Below, one piece after another: positions 20,513 to 32,280 of a DNA stretch of 32,639 bases (positions are counted from its first letter, which is position 1; each line of letters begins with the position of its first letter). This DNA is from Blattamonas nauphoetae. Taxonomy: Eukaryota > Preaxostyla > Oxymonadida. The position numbers were made by a program, and so were the translations under genes. The stretch is taken from assembly GCA_033064195.1 (NCBI GenBank), contig JARBJD010000568.1, positions 1-32,639 of the forward strand, in the 5' to 3' direction. The notes beneath the pieces were generated by a model that was not told the DNA's origin, ran no database searches, and saw only the letters and a list, made by a program, of their open reading frames with translations.

Positions 20513-23020
20513 ATGAGAAGGAGGCGAATCAATGTCCAGACAGTGTTGGACCAAGTACATCTGGAGGGTGATGAGATCATTGTTCCCACCTCCACCACAT
20601 CAGATTGGAGAGTGATATTACAGGATTCGATCACGGCTGATGATCTGCGGCAAGGATGTATCTCACTCTTCGATCAAGTTAACACTGAAATGAAATTGAC
20701 CCCAATTGAGGTGAATCATGCTGTCCGTTTCCTGAAATACGCAGAAATCCACATCAATCATCACAAACACCCCCACAACGAGCTCCTCGACGCTATATTG
20801 TGTGAAGCAACAGGCAGCCCTACAGAAATCGTGTCTGTGCTCGTCAAACTCGTTTGTCATCCATCGGACACGCTCCGAACAGCTACTCTATCCTTCTTGG
20901 ACGTTGGTATATTTCGATCCACAAGCGAATTCGAGTCTACAGTAACTTCAGCTGGGTTGTTGCCTCAGCTCTTCGAAAAGCTAACACCACACAAAATCCC
21001 ATTGGATGGAACAACAATCGAATTCCACCGCCACTTCGCATCGATTGTGGTCAATCTTTTCGACTTTTGGATCCGAAGCTGCCCTCACCATGAAACGCTT
21101 GCGTCTGAAACCATGGATCCCATTTTCCAACCATTCTGCACACACGTGCAATATCTCCTCGTTGCTCCAGTTTGCCCCGCTGGTGATCATTCCGGTCCCT
21201 CACTCCTGTTGGAAACGACAATCCTCAGTAATCACATCATGAGCCATCCATCTCGTCCGTCCTCTCCAAAGATTGAAGGATTCTTTGATGAGCTGAGAAA
21301 GAACATGACGAACGAACTTGCCTCATGGTTGGATATTGCCACGACAGAAGAACTCAGCAGTCTTCTCTTTGGCAAAGGGGTATGGATGAGTGAACAGCGC
21401 TGGGTGGAGATTTTTGAAAGGTGCCTTGCTCGAGCGAGTGAGGGGAAGACATTCTCCAATTTGGGAGTCACCGCGTTTATGTGCTTCGTGTCTCGCTGCC
21501 CTTGTAATGTCGGTTCGGTCTTCTGGCCAGATGGAACCTTCTCCCTCAAAATGGGAGATACCGTCGTGTCTTCGTCGAAACTGGACTCGAAGGCACTCTG
21601 GACACTCTTCACTCCAACACAGCTGCACCATGCTACCACCATCCTAAATGCATTGAGATGGTTCTTGGTGTATGCGGACAGAGCGATATATATGAAACAC
21701 ATTTGGAATGAATGGTTCCCCAACTTTAGCAACGCTGTTAATCCATCAAAATTGCCATTCACTGTTGGCTTCATCTCATTCCACACGAACCTCGTCAGCA
21801 TATTGAGAGTTTATCTCGATCAGATTCGAGATTATGAACCGGCGAGGACGAGCTCATTGACAGATCAACTTCGAGGCGAACTGGACGAGCTCTCTCTCGC
21901 GTTCTACACACAAACGAAGGATTACGTCGTCCATCTCTCGCTTCATCCATTCGCTTTGGATGACGAGTACCATGACACAATTCTTGACTTTCTCGACCGA
22001 TTGTTTCGATGCGACTGTGAATACAACAAGACACGTTCATTTCGAGCAGAATTGAGACAGAAAATGGATGAATCTGCAATCTCGTCGTCATCACCACCAT
22101 TCATCCTCACATCCGAACTTGCTTGTCGTCTCTCCGACGAAGAGATCGTGAACATTGTGGACAAAATTGTTGGTCTGCTCGACAGCGACTCTCCTTTGGA
22201 TGACGACACCATCCTTCGGATCTGCACATTCATCAGAATGCAACTCAGTCGTGTCTATCTGCCCGATCTGTTCAGAAAAGCTGGAAGATCAAATGAGCAA
22301 TACTTGCACGCCTTCGAGTCTCTCCTCTCTCTCAACGTAGACTATTTGGATCGAGCACCGATAAGGTATCTTCTCTCGACTTGGCCAAAGGAACTCCAAC
22401 AAGCATTGGACGAATGGGATGATGTTGATTTGGAGAGAGTTGGAATTGTGAAGGGAATGATCGACCAGAAACAACACTCCGATGAATTCGAACCGAAAAC
22501 ATTTGAATCTCTCGTTGTCGATTTTGCCATCCGAAGCCTTTCACAAGCTCGCCACAGTGCCGCTCGACTGTCTCAACCACAACTCGAACAACTGCTTGCT
22601 CCGTCCGTCGACGTCGTAAGCAAACACTTCATCCAACTCCGCTCGTTTGAGAAGTGGGGAGATGAGAGACATCAGAAAATGTTTGTCGATGTCTGCTATT
22701 GTTGCGATCAGCGTGCGGTTGCTCAGTGTGTCAGCAGGATTGGATTCTTCTCTCGCTTTGTGACTGCTTTGTTCAACGACAATCCGAACACAAGCGAAGC
22801 TTTTTTCAGGATGATCGTTAATCGTCGAGATTATGAGATGACAGACGAAGATCGGAAGACGATTGGAAGAACGGTCCCAAACTTTCTGGAGGAAGGCTGG
22901 CAAGATGCTGTGGAATTCATCTTCATTCAGGGGAAGGATGTCGACCATTTCGACACCAAATTCAGTGCAAGACTAATGATGAAATTCTTCGGAACGAATC
23001 TCAACAGTCTGACTAATTGA
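20513..23020 (+). CDS. 835-residue helical repeat protein, Blattamonas-type expanded family, copy 2
   Basis: Full-length and uninterrupted, it differs from copy 1 only at residues 211 (His, TAC to CAC) and 653 (Lys, AAC to AAA) among 835. It has the same start context and the same 3' flank. Intact frames in both copies, beside several broken neighbours, suggest either a very recent duplication or that this gene is the one under constraint. The function is unknown; a HEAT/armadillo-like helical scaffold is the best structural guess. Confidence 0.85.
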   Translation: MRRRRINVQTVLDQVHLEGDEIIVPTSTTSDWRVILQDSITADDLRQGCISLFDQVNTEMKLTPIEVNHAVRFLKYAEIHINHHKHPHNELLDAILCEATGSPTEIVSVLVKLVCHPSDTLRTATLSFLDVGIFRSTSEFESTVTSAGLLPQLFEKLTPHKIPLDGTTIEFHRHFASIVVNLFDFWIRSCPHHETLASETMDPIFQPFCTHVQYLLVAPVCPAGDHSGPSLLLETTILSNHIMSHPSRPSSPKIEGFFDELRKNMTNELASWLDIATTEELSSLLFGKGVWMSEQRWVEIFERCLARASEGKTFSNLGVTAFMCFVSRCPCNVGSVFWPDGTFSLKMGDTVVSSSKLDSKALWTLFTPTQLHHATTILNALRWFLVYADRAIYMKHIWNEWFPNFSNAVNPSKLPFTVGFISFHTNLVSILRVYLDQIRDYEPARTSSLTDQLRGELDELSLAFYTQTKDYVVHLSLHPFALDDEYHDTILDFLDRLFRCDCEYNKTRSFRAELRQKMDESAISSSSPPFILTSELACRLSDEEIVNIVDKIVGLLDSDSPLDDDTILRICTFIRMQLSRVYLPDLFRKAGRSNEQYLHAFESLLSLNVDYLDRAPIRYLLSTWPKELQQALDEWDDVDLERVGIVKGMIDQKQHSDEFEPKTFESLVVDFAIRSLSQARHSAARLSQPQLEQLLAPSVDVVSKHFIQLRSFEKWGDERHQKMFVDVCYCCDQRAVAQCVSRIGFFSRFVTALFNDNPNTSEAFFRMIVNRRDYEMTDEDRKTIGRTVPNFLEEGWQDAVEFIFIQGKDVDHFDTKFSARLMMKFFGTNLNSLTN

Positions 23021-24396
23021 TGTGTGTCTGACTGATGCTGTTCACTCCCATTCGTGTGGCATTGTCGCGAATGGACGAATCAAACACGTTCTGTGTTCAA
23101 TATCCATTTCATTTCTTTAATTCTTCTCATTTCATCAAAGGAATCACATTTATCTATTGTTTTCTCTTATGATGTGTAGTTATCCTGTCCTCCTCGCTCT
23201 CTGTCCGCTCCAGGGGTTCCAAAGAGTAGATTATTCCATCAGATCTCGTTCAGAACAGTTGTTTTCAAAGTCGCACATTATGCCGTTCTCAATGTAGGGT
23301 TCAGTGTTTAAAAATTACGGATAATGTGGTATTTTTGATTGATGTGAGGTTGATTCTGAGAAAAAATGAGCGAAATGAAAGCCTGGAGCGGCGTAATTTT
23401 CCATTCAGCTGCTGCCCTTTTTCAATTTCTTCTAAATTGCTGTGTCCACATGACAAGAAATTGAAATTCCCGATGAGTTTTTTGACGACAATTACGAGGA
23501 GGCACTAGACTTAATTCGGATACTTGTGATGGAGGAGAAAAGATAGGTGTATTTGGTTCGATTCATAGTCCTTCTTGTCTGGCTCTCTTCGATCTTTGCT
23601 CTTGTGCAAATGGTTCAAACGGATATAAACAGTCTGTCATAAACTCATGAAATTCTTGGTTCTCTTTTCATTCCACATCTCCTCCAGACAAATAATCTGA
23701 ACTTGATCTCCTTTTCTTTTCTTTGAATCTCCTTCTCATCTTGATTTTCTTCAATTATTGTCTATTTTTCTTTCATTTTTTTCGATATTCATTGCGATTA
23801 GTTCATTTCTTTCTCGTTCTTCAGGTTTCAAACTCATTCTTGTTGCCACTCTCTTCATGGCCATTTCATCTCTCTTCTGAGTTGTTCATTAAGTGTCATT
23901 CATAACATATCAGCGTTTTCTTGTCTCAATTCCTCTTGGCTCCTCACAGGATCATCATCTCAAATCATCCCACATTCTCACCCGACTACTTCGACACTAT
24001 TTCCATATAGGTCGGTCCGGACATCTCACCGAGACTGGGAGACGAGCCTTGTTGTTTGTAATAATTGTTCTCATCTCGGCAAAAGACTCAACTTTATTTT
24101 TTGTTTTCTCTTCCTCTTCACAATCTATCGTCTCCAACTGAGAGCCAGGAATATCCTCTGTGAGAGAGCTGTGGATGATGAATTGATAGCTCTGCCTCCA
24201 TGACTTGTCTGGACAGGGACAGGCGGAAAAAAGAAAAGGCATGAAAATAAGGTCACCATAAGAAAGACAACATGAAGCGATAAAGTCAAAGATGACAAAA
24301 GATCGAGAAAGAGACCAAGCGATGAAGAGCTAACACGTTCATCCAAACAGAGCCGCACAACACTGCTCGAATCTGAGGAACTCGTTGTTCGCTGAT
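23021..24396. other. 1.4-kb stretch without a convincing gene, copy 2
   Basis: Nearly identical to 5347-6720, apart from a slightly longer T run near 23776. It contains the same pyrimidine-rich run and no recognisable gene, RNA or terminal repeat. Confidence 0.6.
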
Positions 24397-26382
24397 TCAG
24401 AACTTCTTGAAAAGGCAAATGTTAAGTGAGCGAGATCGACAATGAGAACATTGATGAAAAGAAGGTCCCTCTTTCCATTTTTTCCATTTTCCAACGATTT
24501 CCAGCGCAATGAGCATGGAAACAATGTCGTTCATTAGATTGTCAAAGCGAGAGTTCGTTCTGTTTTGTTCAGCTTGCTTGACGATGAAGAGTGTTGGGAT
24601 GAAGAATGGAATGTTGACATTCACATCTTCTCCACTCTGACTCAATCTCAATACATCCACTTTTCTGAACACATGATGGTTTGAGGAAGAGATGTGTTTG
24701 GTTGGGCGATGTTCGGCATTAGAGAGGAGGACGATCCAATGAGTGAACAGGTATCCATTGCAGGGTGAGGATACCAGTGTCCCATTCACACAAAGCAGTG
24801 CTGATTCGATTGTGTTGCAAGCTTCATTTCATTTTGGTCCAACGAGTGAACACATCTCAATCGTCAAGTGCCCTTCAACCATTCGAATGAGGATCAGCGA
24901 AGGAAGTCAGAGAGGGCAAGATCAACATCATGGACCCGAAGACGCCCCCCCACAACCATCAACCATTCCTTCTCCTTCCAATTCCGACGATGACAACAAA
25001 GAAGACACAAACAATTCAGGTGATGTTGATGGTCCTGATTCGATCACAATTTCATGCTGAGACAACATTGTCACTTGTTCGGTCTGTACCATGTTGTGAA
25101 TGATCGAAATCGACTGCGACGAAAGCTCAACGCCTTCCACAATCTTCCATCCATCCTCAATTGTTGAGCACGGTCGCGTTCGATCCCCACAAAACAAACT
25201 CGAGCCTGCAGATGAATCAGAATCAACGTAAATGAGGACGTCAACTGGAAGTCTGCCGGTTGTCGTTGAGATGGTTGTGTGTCCCAGAGATCACAACAGA
25301 GTGATTGTGAGCTGTCAATGATGGATGGACCAGAGAGTGTTTCAGACAGCACAATAGTATCACCATTTGGGTTAATCCTTCCATTCTTCCAACTTCACTC
25401 CTACCAGTGCCACAAGCACTGATTTCTGTTGCTCGCCTCCCAGCGAGCAAGCTGCCCCTGTGATTCGGATCCGCTCTGACGCAGCGATGAAGGGCTGGAC
25501 AGAGACAAGAGCATTGAACGACGAACTTGTTATTCCGGAAATCGGATATTCTGTTCCATTATCCAGGGTGGAGGTCTGTCTGTAGACTTCAACGAGAACG
25601 ATGCCAGTGGAGAGGTCAAAGATGTGATGGTGAGTGGAAGGACTTCAATTGGCTTCTTTGTGGTTTGTCGGGTGAGTGAAATCCTTTGATACCATTCGTG
25701 TTGTTGAGAAAGACAGATACACAAAATCTGGATTGGAGGTGGGAAGACACACGAAATTGATGAATGAGTCGGGCCGAGTGATGTTCAGGCGCATCTGAAT
25801 CCCTCTCACGTTCGGCGATACGATTCCTACCCGCTGTCGTTGCTCGTGCTCAACATCACCCAACTCCCAACCTCTCGCTCACGAACTTCACTCCCAGACT
25901 GCGAACAGCTGGACGAGAAGAGACGAGGATGTCCTGTCATGAGGCTGCTGTAGGGAGTTTTGTTCAGACAGGTCAGATGAGAAGAGGGAAGTTCCTTGGT
26001 GAGATCTTGCACTTCCAACGAGAAACCAGTTCTAAGAAGGACAGTGCCTTCTGTGACGATTTGTGATCTTCAGAAGTGGACCGAATGATCATGCACATAT
26101 TTTCATCGTTCAGGGGACGACAAACAAGAAGGGATGAAGATTTCTGATGTACACGATATCGTTGGTCTCACTCACTTAGGTGACTTGAATCCACAAATTG
26201 GACTTGAATTTGGGGAATATCGGACTTGTGACAGAAGTCTTGGCCAACAATGTTTGATGGATTCTGGGTGATTGTGTTGGGCGAACATCGGACGCGTCAA
26301 CCAGTAGAACATAAATGTTCTTCTTTGAGAATGTTCGAGAAGAGTGCAATGATGAGCTTGGTCTGAATCGGTCTATAGTCAA
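24397..26382 (-). pseudogene. Remnant of a Blattamonas-type secreted beta-sandwich/beta-helix family gene, copy 2
   Basis: Same module order as copy 1 on the minus strand, with LFCGDRTRPCSTIEDGWKIV at about 25210-25140. The upstream module is open from SLEVQDLTKELPSSHLTC to LSTSNDSG (about 26018-25827). Frame differences from copy 1 are single-base changes in short runs: one fewer G near 25831, one fewer A near 25618 and one extra C near 24952. The stops that end the later segments are shared with copy 1. The beta-helix body, membrane anchor and C-terminal region usual for the family are absent. Confidence 0.6.
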
Positions 26383-27385
26383 CTCTGTTCATCATAACAT
26401 CACCGATTTAGGGCCTGATCTTGCTGCTGGATCGAATGGAAAGGAACTTCAGCAGACTTATCCAGCCGAACCGACCAGACGGTCCTCTGGATCTTGGAGA
26501 CGTTAATTTGAAATTAATTCGCAGGATTCAAGTTATGATTGATTCATGTGTTGGAGTTCTTAAACAATCAGACTTTCTTGATTTTGACAGCAAGCTGACC
26601 AATAAAGAACTCTCAGACTTGTCCCATCTTTTGTATCAATCATTTCCGACGATGAAAGGAAATCCCAATGACACAAACCCTCTGAAACAATATCTATTTC
26701 GGTCATCAACATTCTCTCTCTTTGGCCATGTTATTTTCAACTCGCAAACATTTATTGATTCTGAAACGAAAGTTACCCTTGATTTTAAACACCCAATTCT
26801 CCATGTTATCACGGGCACTCCTGGAATGGGGAAATCAGCGAGTCGATTCCCGTTCATCACACTGTTGATGAGCTTTGGAGTAGAGGTTTGGATTGTTTTG
26901 ATTGATTCGACGATTCAGTCTGCCACGACGACTAAAGTTGGGGAACAAGTCTATGTCTTCAAACGGAAGAAGAAGAAATTGCGAACAGGAACAACCAAAA
27001 TTTGTATGGATGATAGCGACGGAGGTCTCTCCGACTGTTATACTCCATCATACCTATACACGTATGATGTATACTCGCACATGAAACCGGAACCCGTGGA
27101 ACCGGACGCCAAAAAGAGAATGAAAAGGCCTACAATGCACAAGCTGCATCCCTTCCTGTTTGCAAGCCTTTACCAGCCGATTGGACGCACCTTGGAGATG
27201 TCTCTGTCCCAAGTGTGGACCACTTTCCATACTTCCTCCGTCTGTTGGTGGACAATCAGACGGAAACTCTCGAAGCCCAAAAAGGACACTCCGAGGTGGA
27301 CATGAATATCCTTCAGGAATCGACCGTGGCTCGCGGTTCATTACTCTCACCGGAATGTTTTCTCATTCCTGGTTCGCCGATCCAA

Positions 27386-27584
27386 AAAGAAGAAGGACGA
27401 AGAAGAAGAACACACAAAGAAGAAGTCGAAGAACACACAAAAGAAGAAGTCGAAGAAGAGGAGGACGAAGAAGAGGAAGACGAAGAAGAGGAGTATACAG
27501 AAGAGTATACCGAAGAAGAAGACGAAGAAGAAAAGCACACAGAAGAGGAGGACAAAGAAGAAGTCGAAGAAGAAGAAGAAGAAC
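27386..27584. repeat. GAA-rich (poly-Glu coding) low-complexity tract, copy 2
   Basis: Counterpart of 9718-9930: GAA/GAG triplets with AAG and GAC between them, inside the Crinkler/RHS-like locus. Its length differs from copy 1, as expected for a triplet tract. Confidence 0.85.
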
Positions 27585-29287
27585 CCGCAATCGGCATCTA
27601 TGTGAAAGAGCCCATGATTTTGCTGAAAGGTTCAGTGATCAAGGAGAATTCAGTTCTGGCGAAAGGATCGTCTCTTTGCACGTTGACCGTCGTGAACAGA
27701 CTCGAAAACACAAAGTGGCATGTCGTCGATGAGTTTGTCACATTTTTCTCAACTCCTTTCAGTCTTACATTTTCTGATGGGTTAGGGCTCGAGCCAGATA
27801 CCAACTATGTGCTGTTCACATCACCAAAGGGTTCGAGATGGAAGAAAGTCAACACGACCCCCAAAACGCATAAATGCTACACAGTGGAGTATTTTGTCCC
27901 AAAATACAAGCCTCAAGAGCAAGCAGCGCTTCTCAACACGCTGGGAGAACAAACTATCACTCCAGAACATGTCGAAGAAGCTATCCAGGGAGTTGAACTC
28001 TTTTCGTTCATTCCACGCTTTGTCCTGCACTCAGATTCAGCCATGACAGCGATCACACAATTCACATCAGCCAAAACACTCACCAATATCAACCCTAAGG
28101 ATTTGTTCACAGACATAGTTTCGCACAAAATGGTACACTTTTCTTGTCCTCAATATGACTGTCACAACTGGTACACCGAGTTTGCAACAGAGTTGGCTCG
28201 ATGGATCGCCTTGAGAACATTCAACACCACAATGAAAAGGGTATATTAAAACCCTCAAGTCGATGTCGCCTAGCGCAGAGTTCAATCAGCAGAGAGGAGC
28301 GCTCTTTCATTCCTTTGTCTCAGATGCCATTCTCGGAGGGTTTCATCTGACCTCTCCAAAGAGACTTCTCTCTTCAACGAAACAACCCCCCTCCGAAGCA
28401 CTTCCAAAGGATGTCGGGCTCCCACAACCATTGGCGAGTCATACGTTTACCTGCGAAATTCAGAAAGCATGCGGAAAGCATCTCTGCCCGACATCAAGAA
28501 AATTCCTGTTGAGAAACTCGAAAACTTTGACCAAAAAGTGGGAAATCTTCTTTCCTCGCCCATGATTCCTTGCGATGTGTCGTCGGCAACACTGATTTTC
28601 CGAGGCGATAACGTGACCAAAGACTCTCGAACATTCATCTCTCATGGTATCCAAATGCAAAGACCACGGGTTCGAAATGAATCAGCAGCCAAGTGCTTCA
28701 CGTTCTATCTGAAACCGCTGGGTGGAAACAATGCTGGTTTTGACTCAGTGTTGTTATTCTTCAAAGTGCACAAAGAACGGGATGGGTTGAAAATCGACGA
28801 TCTCTGTGTGATGTTCATACAATCCACACTCGCAAAGGAGCACCCAATCAGCGACACTGGAGCCAATTTGATGTTTCTGTGGCTTGCCCTACTGTGCGCA
28901 GTGTATGGGCTCAACCAACAACACATTCATCCTTTCTTCTTCTTTTTGAAGCAGCCGGCAGTCAAGAAGTTTCGTTTGGAAGGTGATTACCCCACAGGCT
29001 CTTTCATCCCAGAAGACAATGTTTGGGTGATGAATTGTCATGCTCGGGAACAGAATAAAATAATTCTCCCACATACAGAGCGATTGATTTTGTCAGCTAC
29101 CGCTACTCAACCGAACACAAATCCAACACACTTCCGATGTTTCTTCTGTGACAAAATCGTTCGAGGATTCTTTCCAAGCCATCGATGTCCGAACATTTCA
29201 CTGAAATATTCAGAAGAACAGAAAACGACGATCAATCACAATCTGTTGTGTCAGAATGAATGGTTGTTTCCTAAACCTCCTTCCCAG

Positions 29288-29380
29288 ACAGAACAAGAAC
29301 AAGGTCAAGTCACAGAACAAAAACAAGGTCAAGTTACAGATCGAGAACAGGGTCAAGGAACAGCTCGAGAACAAAGACAT
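29288..29380. repeat. Short tandem repeat encoding EQxQGQVT units, copy 2
   Basis: Counterpart of 11626-11718 with the same four degenerate units. No difference between the two copies was seen in this stretch. Confidence 0.75.
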
Positions 29381-30343
29381 ATACAAAGGATAACCTTTGA
29401 TCCCGTGTTCGTTTTCAATCTGTTGACTCCGAGCGCTGATTCTGATGACATCCAGAGTGAAGTTAAAGGGATCGATTTGGGTTTTCCTCAAGTGAAGGGA
29501 CGTATCCCAATTTCTCGCAAGACTCTTGACGAGTTTGACATGTTGGATGTTGTGATGGTAGGTGTCGAAAAACAGATCGAGCCTCCTTACTATGTCAAAC
29601 CCACCCCAAATGAACAAGAACAGGCAACGCTCAGATTTGAAGTTTCTCATACTCGTCCGATTCCCAATAGCTTTTCACCTACTTCCCACGAAGACCAAAC
29701 GGTCCCCGACCATCTCAGCTGTTTGTAGAGACGCGTAAGGATGTTACCTTCGGTCACGAAGATGCAAAAACATTGTCAAGAAGGAATTCAAAACCCGACT
29801 AGCCATCTGCTCACATCAGTTCGCCTGATTAGAGTGTGGGGAGATAAACAGAGGATTGGATTTGGAAAAACAAGAGAAATAAGGTGTTGTCAATGGGTGT
29901 ACAACACCCACCTCATCGTGATCTACATCTTCTATGGGAGAAGAAAATCATTCCACTCGCTCAAATTCATCTTCCAATGAACATTTTCCCAAAGCAGACT
30001 CTGTCACTCGGCACAAGAAAGATTCTCACTCCTTCGAGATTCGGGGATACTCTCTCTTATTGGCAAGAAGCATCGGAAGAAACGCAAGCCCATGATCAAG
30101 CACTGGATCAATGAGGGACAGCCATTGACCCAGGCTGATTCAGAACCCATTCTCTCTGATGAAGGAGCGTTCTCATTGCTCGTCGATTCCAACCTCAGAT
30201 CACTCGGAACTCGAATCCCGACTTTGAGATCGTTGAACATGTACGAGCTCCAGTCGTTGGTATCCTTCGTGAGCGGAACGTTGACACTCATCTCAGACAC
30301 CTTGAGGAAGTGTGAATGTCTTCTCGAGTCTCAGGACGAGTCA

Positions 30344-30436
30344 TCTGAAGACGAGTCTGATGAATCTGATGACGACTCTGATAAATCTGAAGACGAGTCT
30401 GATGAATCTGAAGACGACTCTGATAAATCTGAAGAT
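30344..30436. repeat. Asp/Ser-rich tandem repeat, copy 2
   Basis: Counterpart of 12672-12780. The repeat itself is well conserved. Immediately after it the two units begin to differ strongly. Confidence 0.78.
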
Positions 30437-32280
30437 GCCACGTCAACGGTTTCACCAGGGATCTGGACAGCGATCACTGATTCCATGGTGTCTCATCAGG
30501 TTGAACCTCGACAGCTGAATGAAATGAAAAAATGTCTGAAGACAAGTTTGTCCGTTGCGTCTCGATTTGAAACATGTTAGCGCATAAACTTCTCGGACGG
30601 AACAAAATGTCAGTGATGTGGATGGTGGTGGAAGCTGAAATAAATCAACACTTTGCGCTGGTGAAGCTGACGGCACTTTATCATCCTTCGTGACTGTATG
30701 TCAGATGACTGCGAAAACTTTAATGAAACAACTCTAAGCCAGACAAAAGCTCAAGCGGAAAGATCGAGAGATTCGCATCACAGTTCTTCTGATCCATGCA
30801 CCAATCGAAGAGTCTGAAAGAAGCGTCTCATCGCTCTCATCAACAAACACCAAGAAACCGATCAACGACGGGCTTCCTCATCAAACAGAACGTTCTCAGT
30901 CAGAAGGGAGTCAACAAAATGGAACAATGCACTGACTTGTCCTCGAAGAGATAGAGACGCTGGATAGTCCGAAAAGAAAAAGGCGCCCGATGAGTTGCCG
31001 TTCTGTTTTGATCGATTACCTTCAGAAGCCGAGGGAATGTGTGGAGACAAGTCAACAACTCATGCCACTCATCGAACAAGCACAACTTCCGGAAGGACAA
31101 GGACACCCTTCTTTCTTTGGTTGACGGAAAGCCGAGGTTCACCTTCAGCCGTCGCAAAGAGATTGCTACGTGTTGTCCGGTTTTCCATCCAGAATCTGAG
31201 GACAGCCTCGTCAAATCGATCGGTAATCCAAACTTGAGCGAGAAAAAGAAAAGATTCTGAAAAATTATGTGACGGCCCGTGAATCAGCCATTTGATGATG
31301 TTGAAATCAAGCGCCTGATGAAGTTGATCAAAAGGACAAAGTCTTGAAACAGAAACCCGAAGATCTGTCGACATTTTCCTTGATCGCAGTAAAATCGTGT
31401 ACGAATCTGACCGATCACTTGCGCTCTATGCTGTTTCACTCAACTCTTAGTACTGAGGATGATCTTAACGATCTGTTCAATCTTTACGCGGAGATCTTTG
31501 GACAAGACATTGATGAGTACATCAGAAATGGAAATAGAGCGATTCAGAGAACTGTCTGCGACAAACAGATGCACCTCTTCAAACGCCTCAAAGGAGCCAA
31601 GCTCGTGGAAAGATCTGGCGGCTCTTCTTTGTCTTCCGAATGGAGGCGAATCCACTTCTCTGCCCGGATTGGATGTGCTGTTTCCACCCCCTCCAAAAAC
31701 GAAAAGATAAAACTCCGTCATGTTCAGACTCCTCAGAAAGGTTCTAAAGTGTACAATCAGAGGAGGAAGGAGACCCTACATCGCCCCCCAGTTCTACGTC
31801 AGTATCACAGGTGATGAAAGACTTGGTTTGACAGTACGCCCGTTCGAAGGCAAAGGGAGAATTCACCACCCATCGCCAAGGACGGTCGCCGAAGGAATCT
31901 CATTGAATCATTCCACACCTTCTGACGGAACCAACAAAGAATTTCATTTCAGATAAACAAAATAAGAACATGGTATTCATTTTCGACTCAAATCACTTCA
32001 TGGAGTCATTACACCCAGGCATCACTCAAGAAAGAAAATTGTGGAAAAAAGAAACCGTTGACAGAGCAGGTTTGTCATCCTGACAATGAGAAAGGAGGAC
32101 AAAGAACAGCGTTTTAGTACGATCATGAGAGTAAAGTAATTCCATATCATCTGTCAACTGTAAAGATAATTAGGAAAAACGATGTTTTCAGACGCGACTT
32201 CGTGCTCGCAACTTTTCATTCGGAATCGCACGCACAGTGCTTAAAGAAACATTCCCTTCATCACCTTGAGAGTATGGACA

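Larger units (their letters stand above)
26436..32027 (+). pseudogene. Large Crinkler/RHS-like effector gene, copy 2 (broken fossil)
   Basis: Same locus as 8766-14419, with the same parts in order: helical N-terminal region, P-loop GTPGMGKS (about 26814-26837), Glu-rich tract (about 27386-27584), middle region, PD-(D/E)XK-like nuclease region (about 28740-28860), CFFC..HRC cluster (about 29137-29190), Gln-rich repeat, Asp/Ser repeat and Lys-rich end. It looks broken, more so than copy 1, with roughly ten or more breaks, most of them in the last 2 kb, where the two units differ strongly. The end is placed by alignment to copy 1 and is approximate. Whether the damage is genuine or due to low consensus quality cannot be told from the sequence. 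Confidence 0.52.
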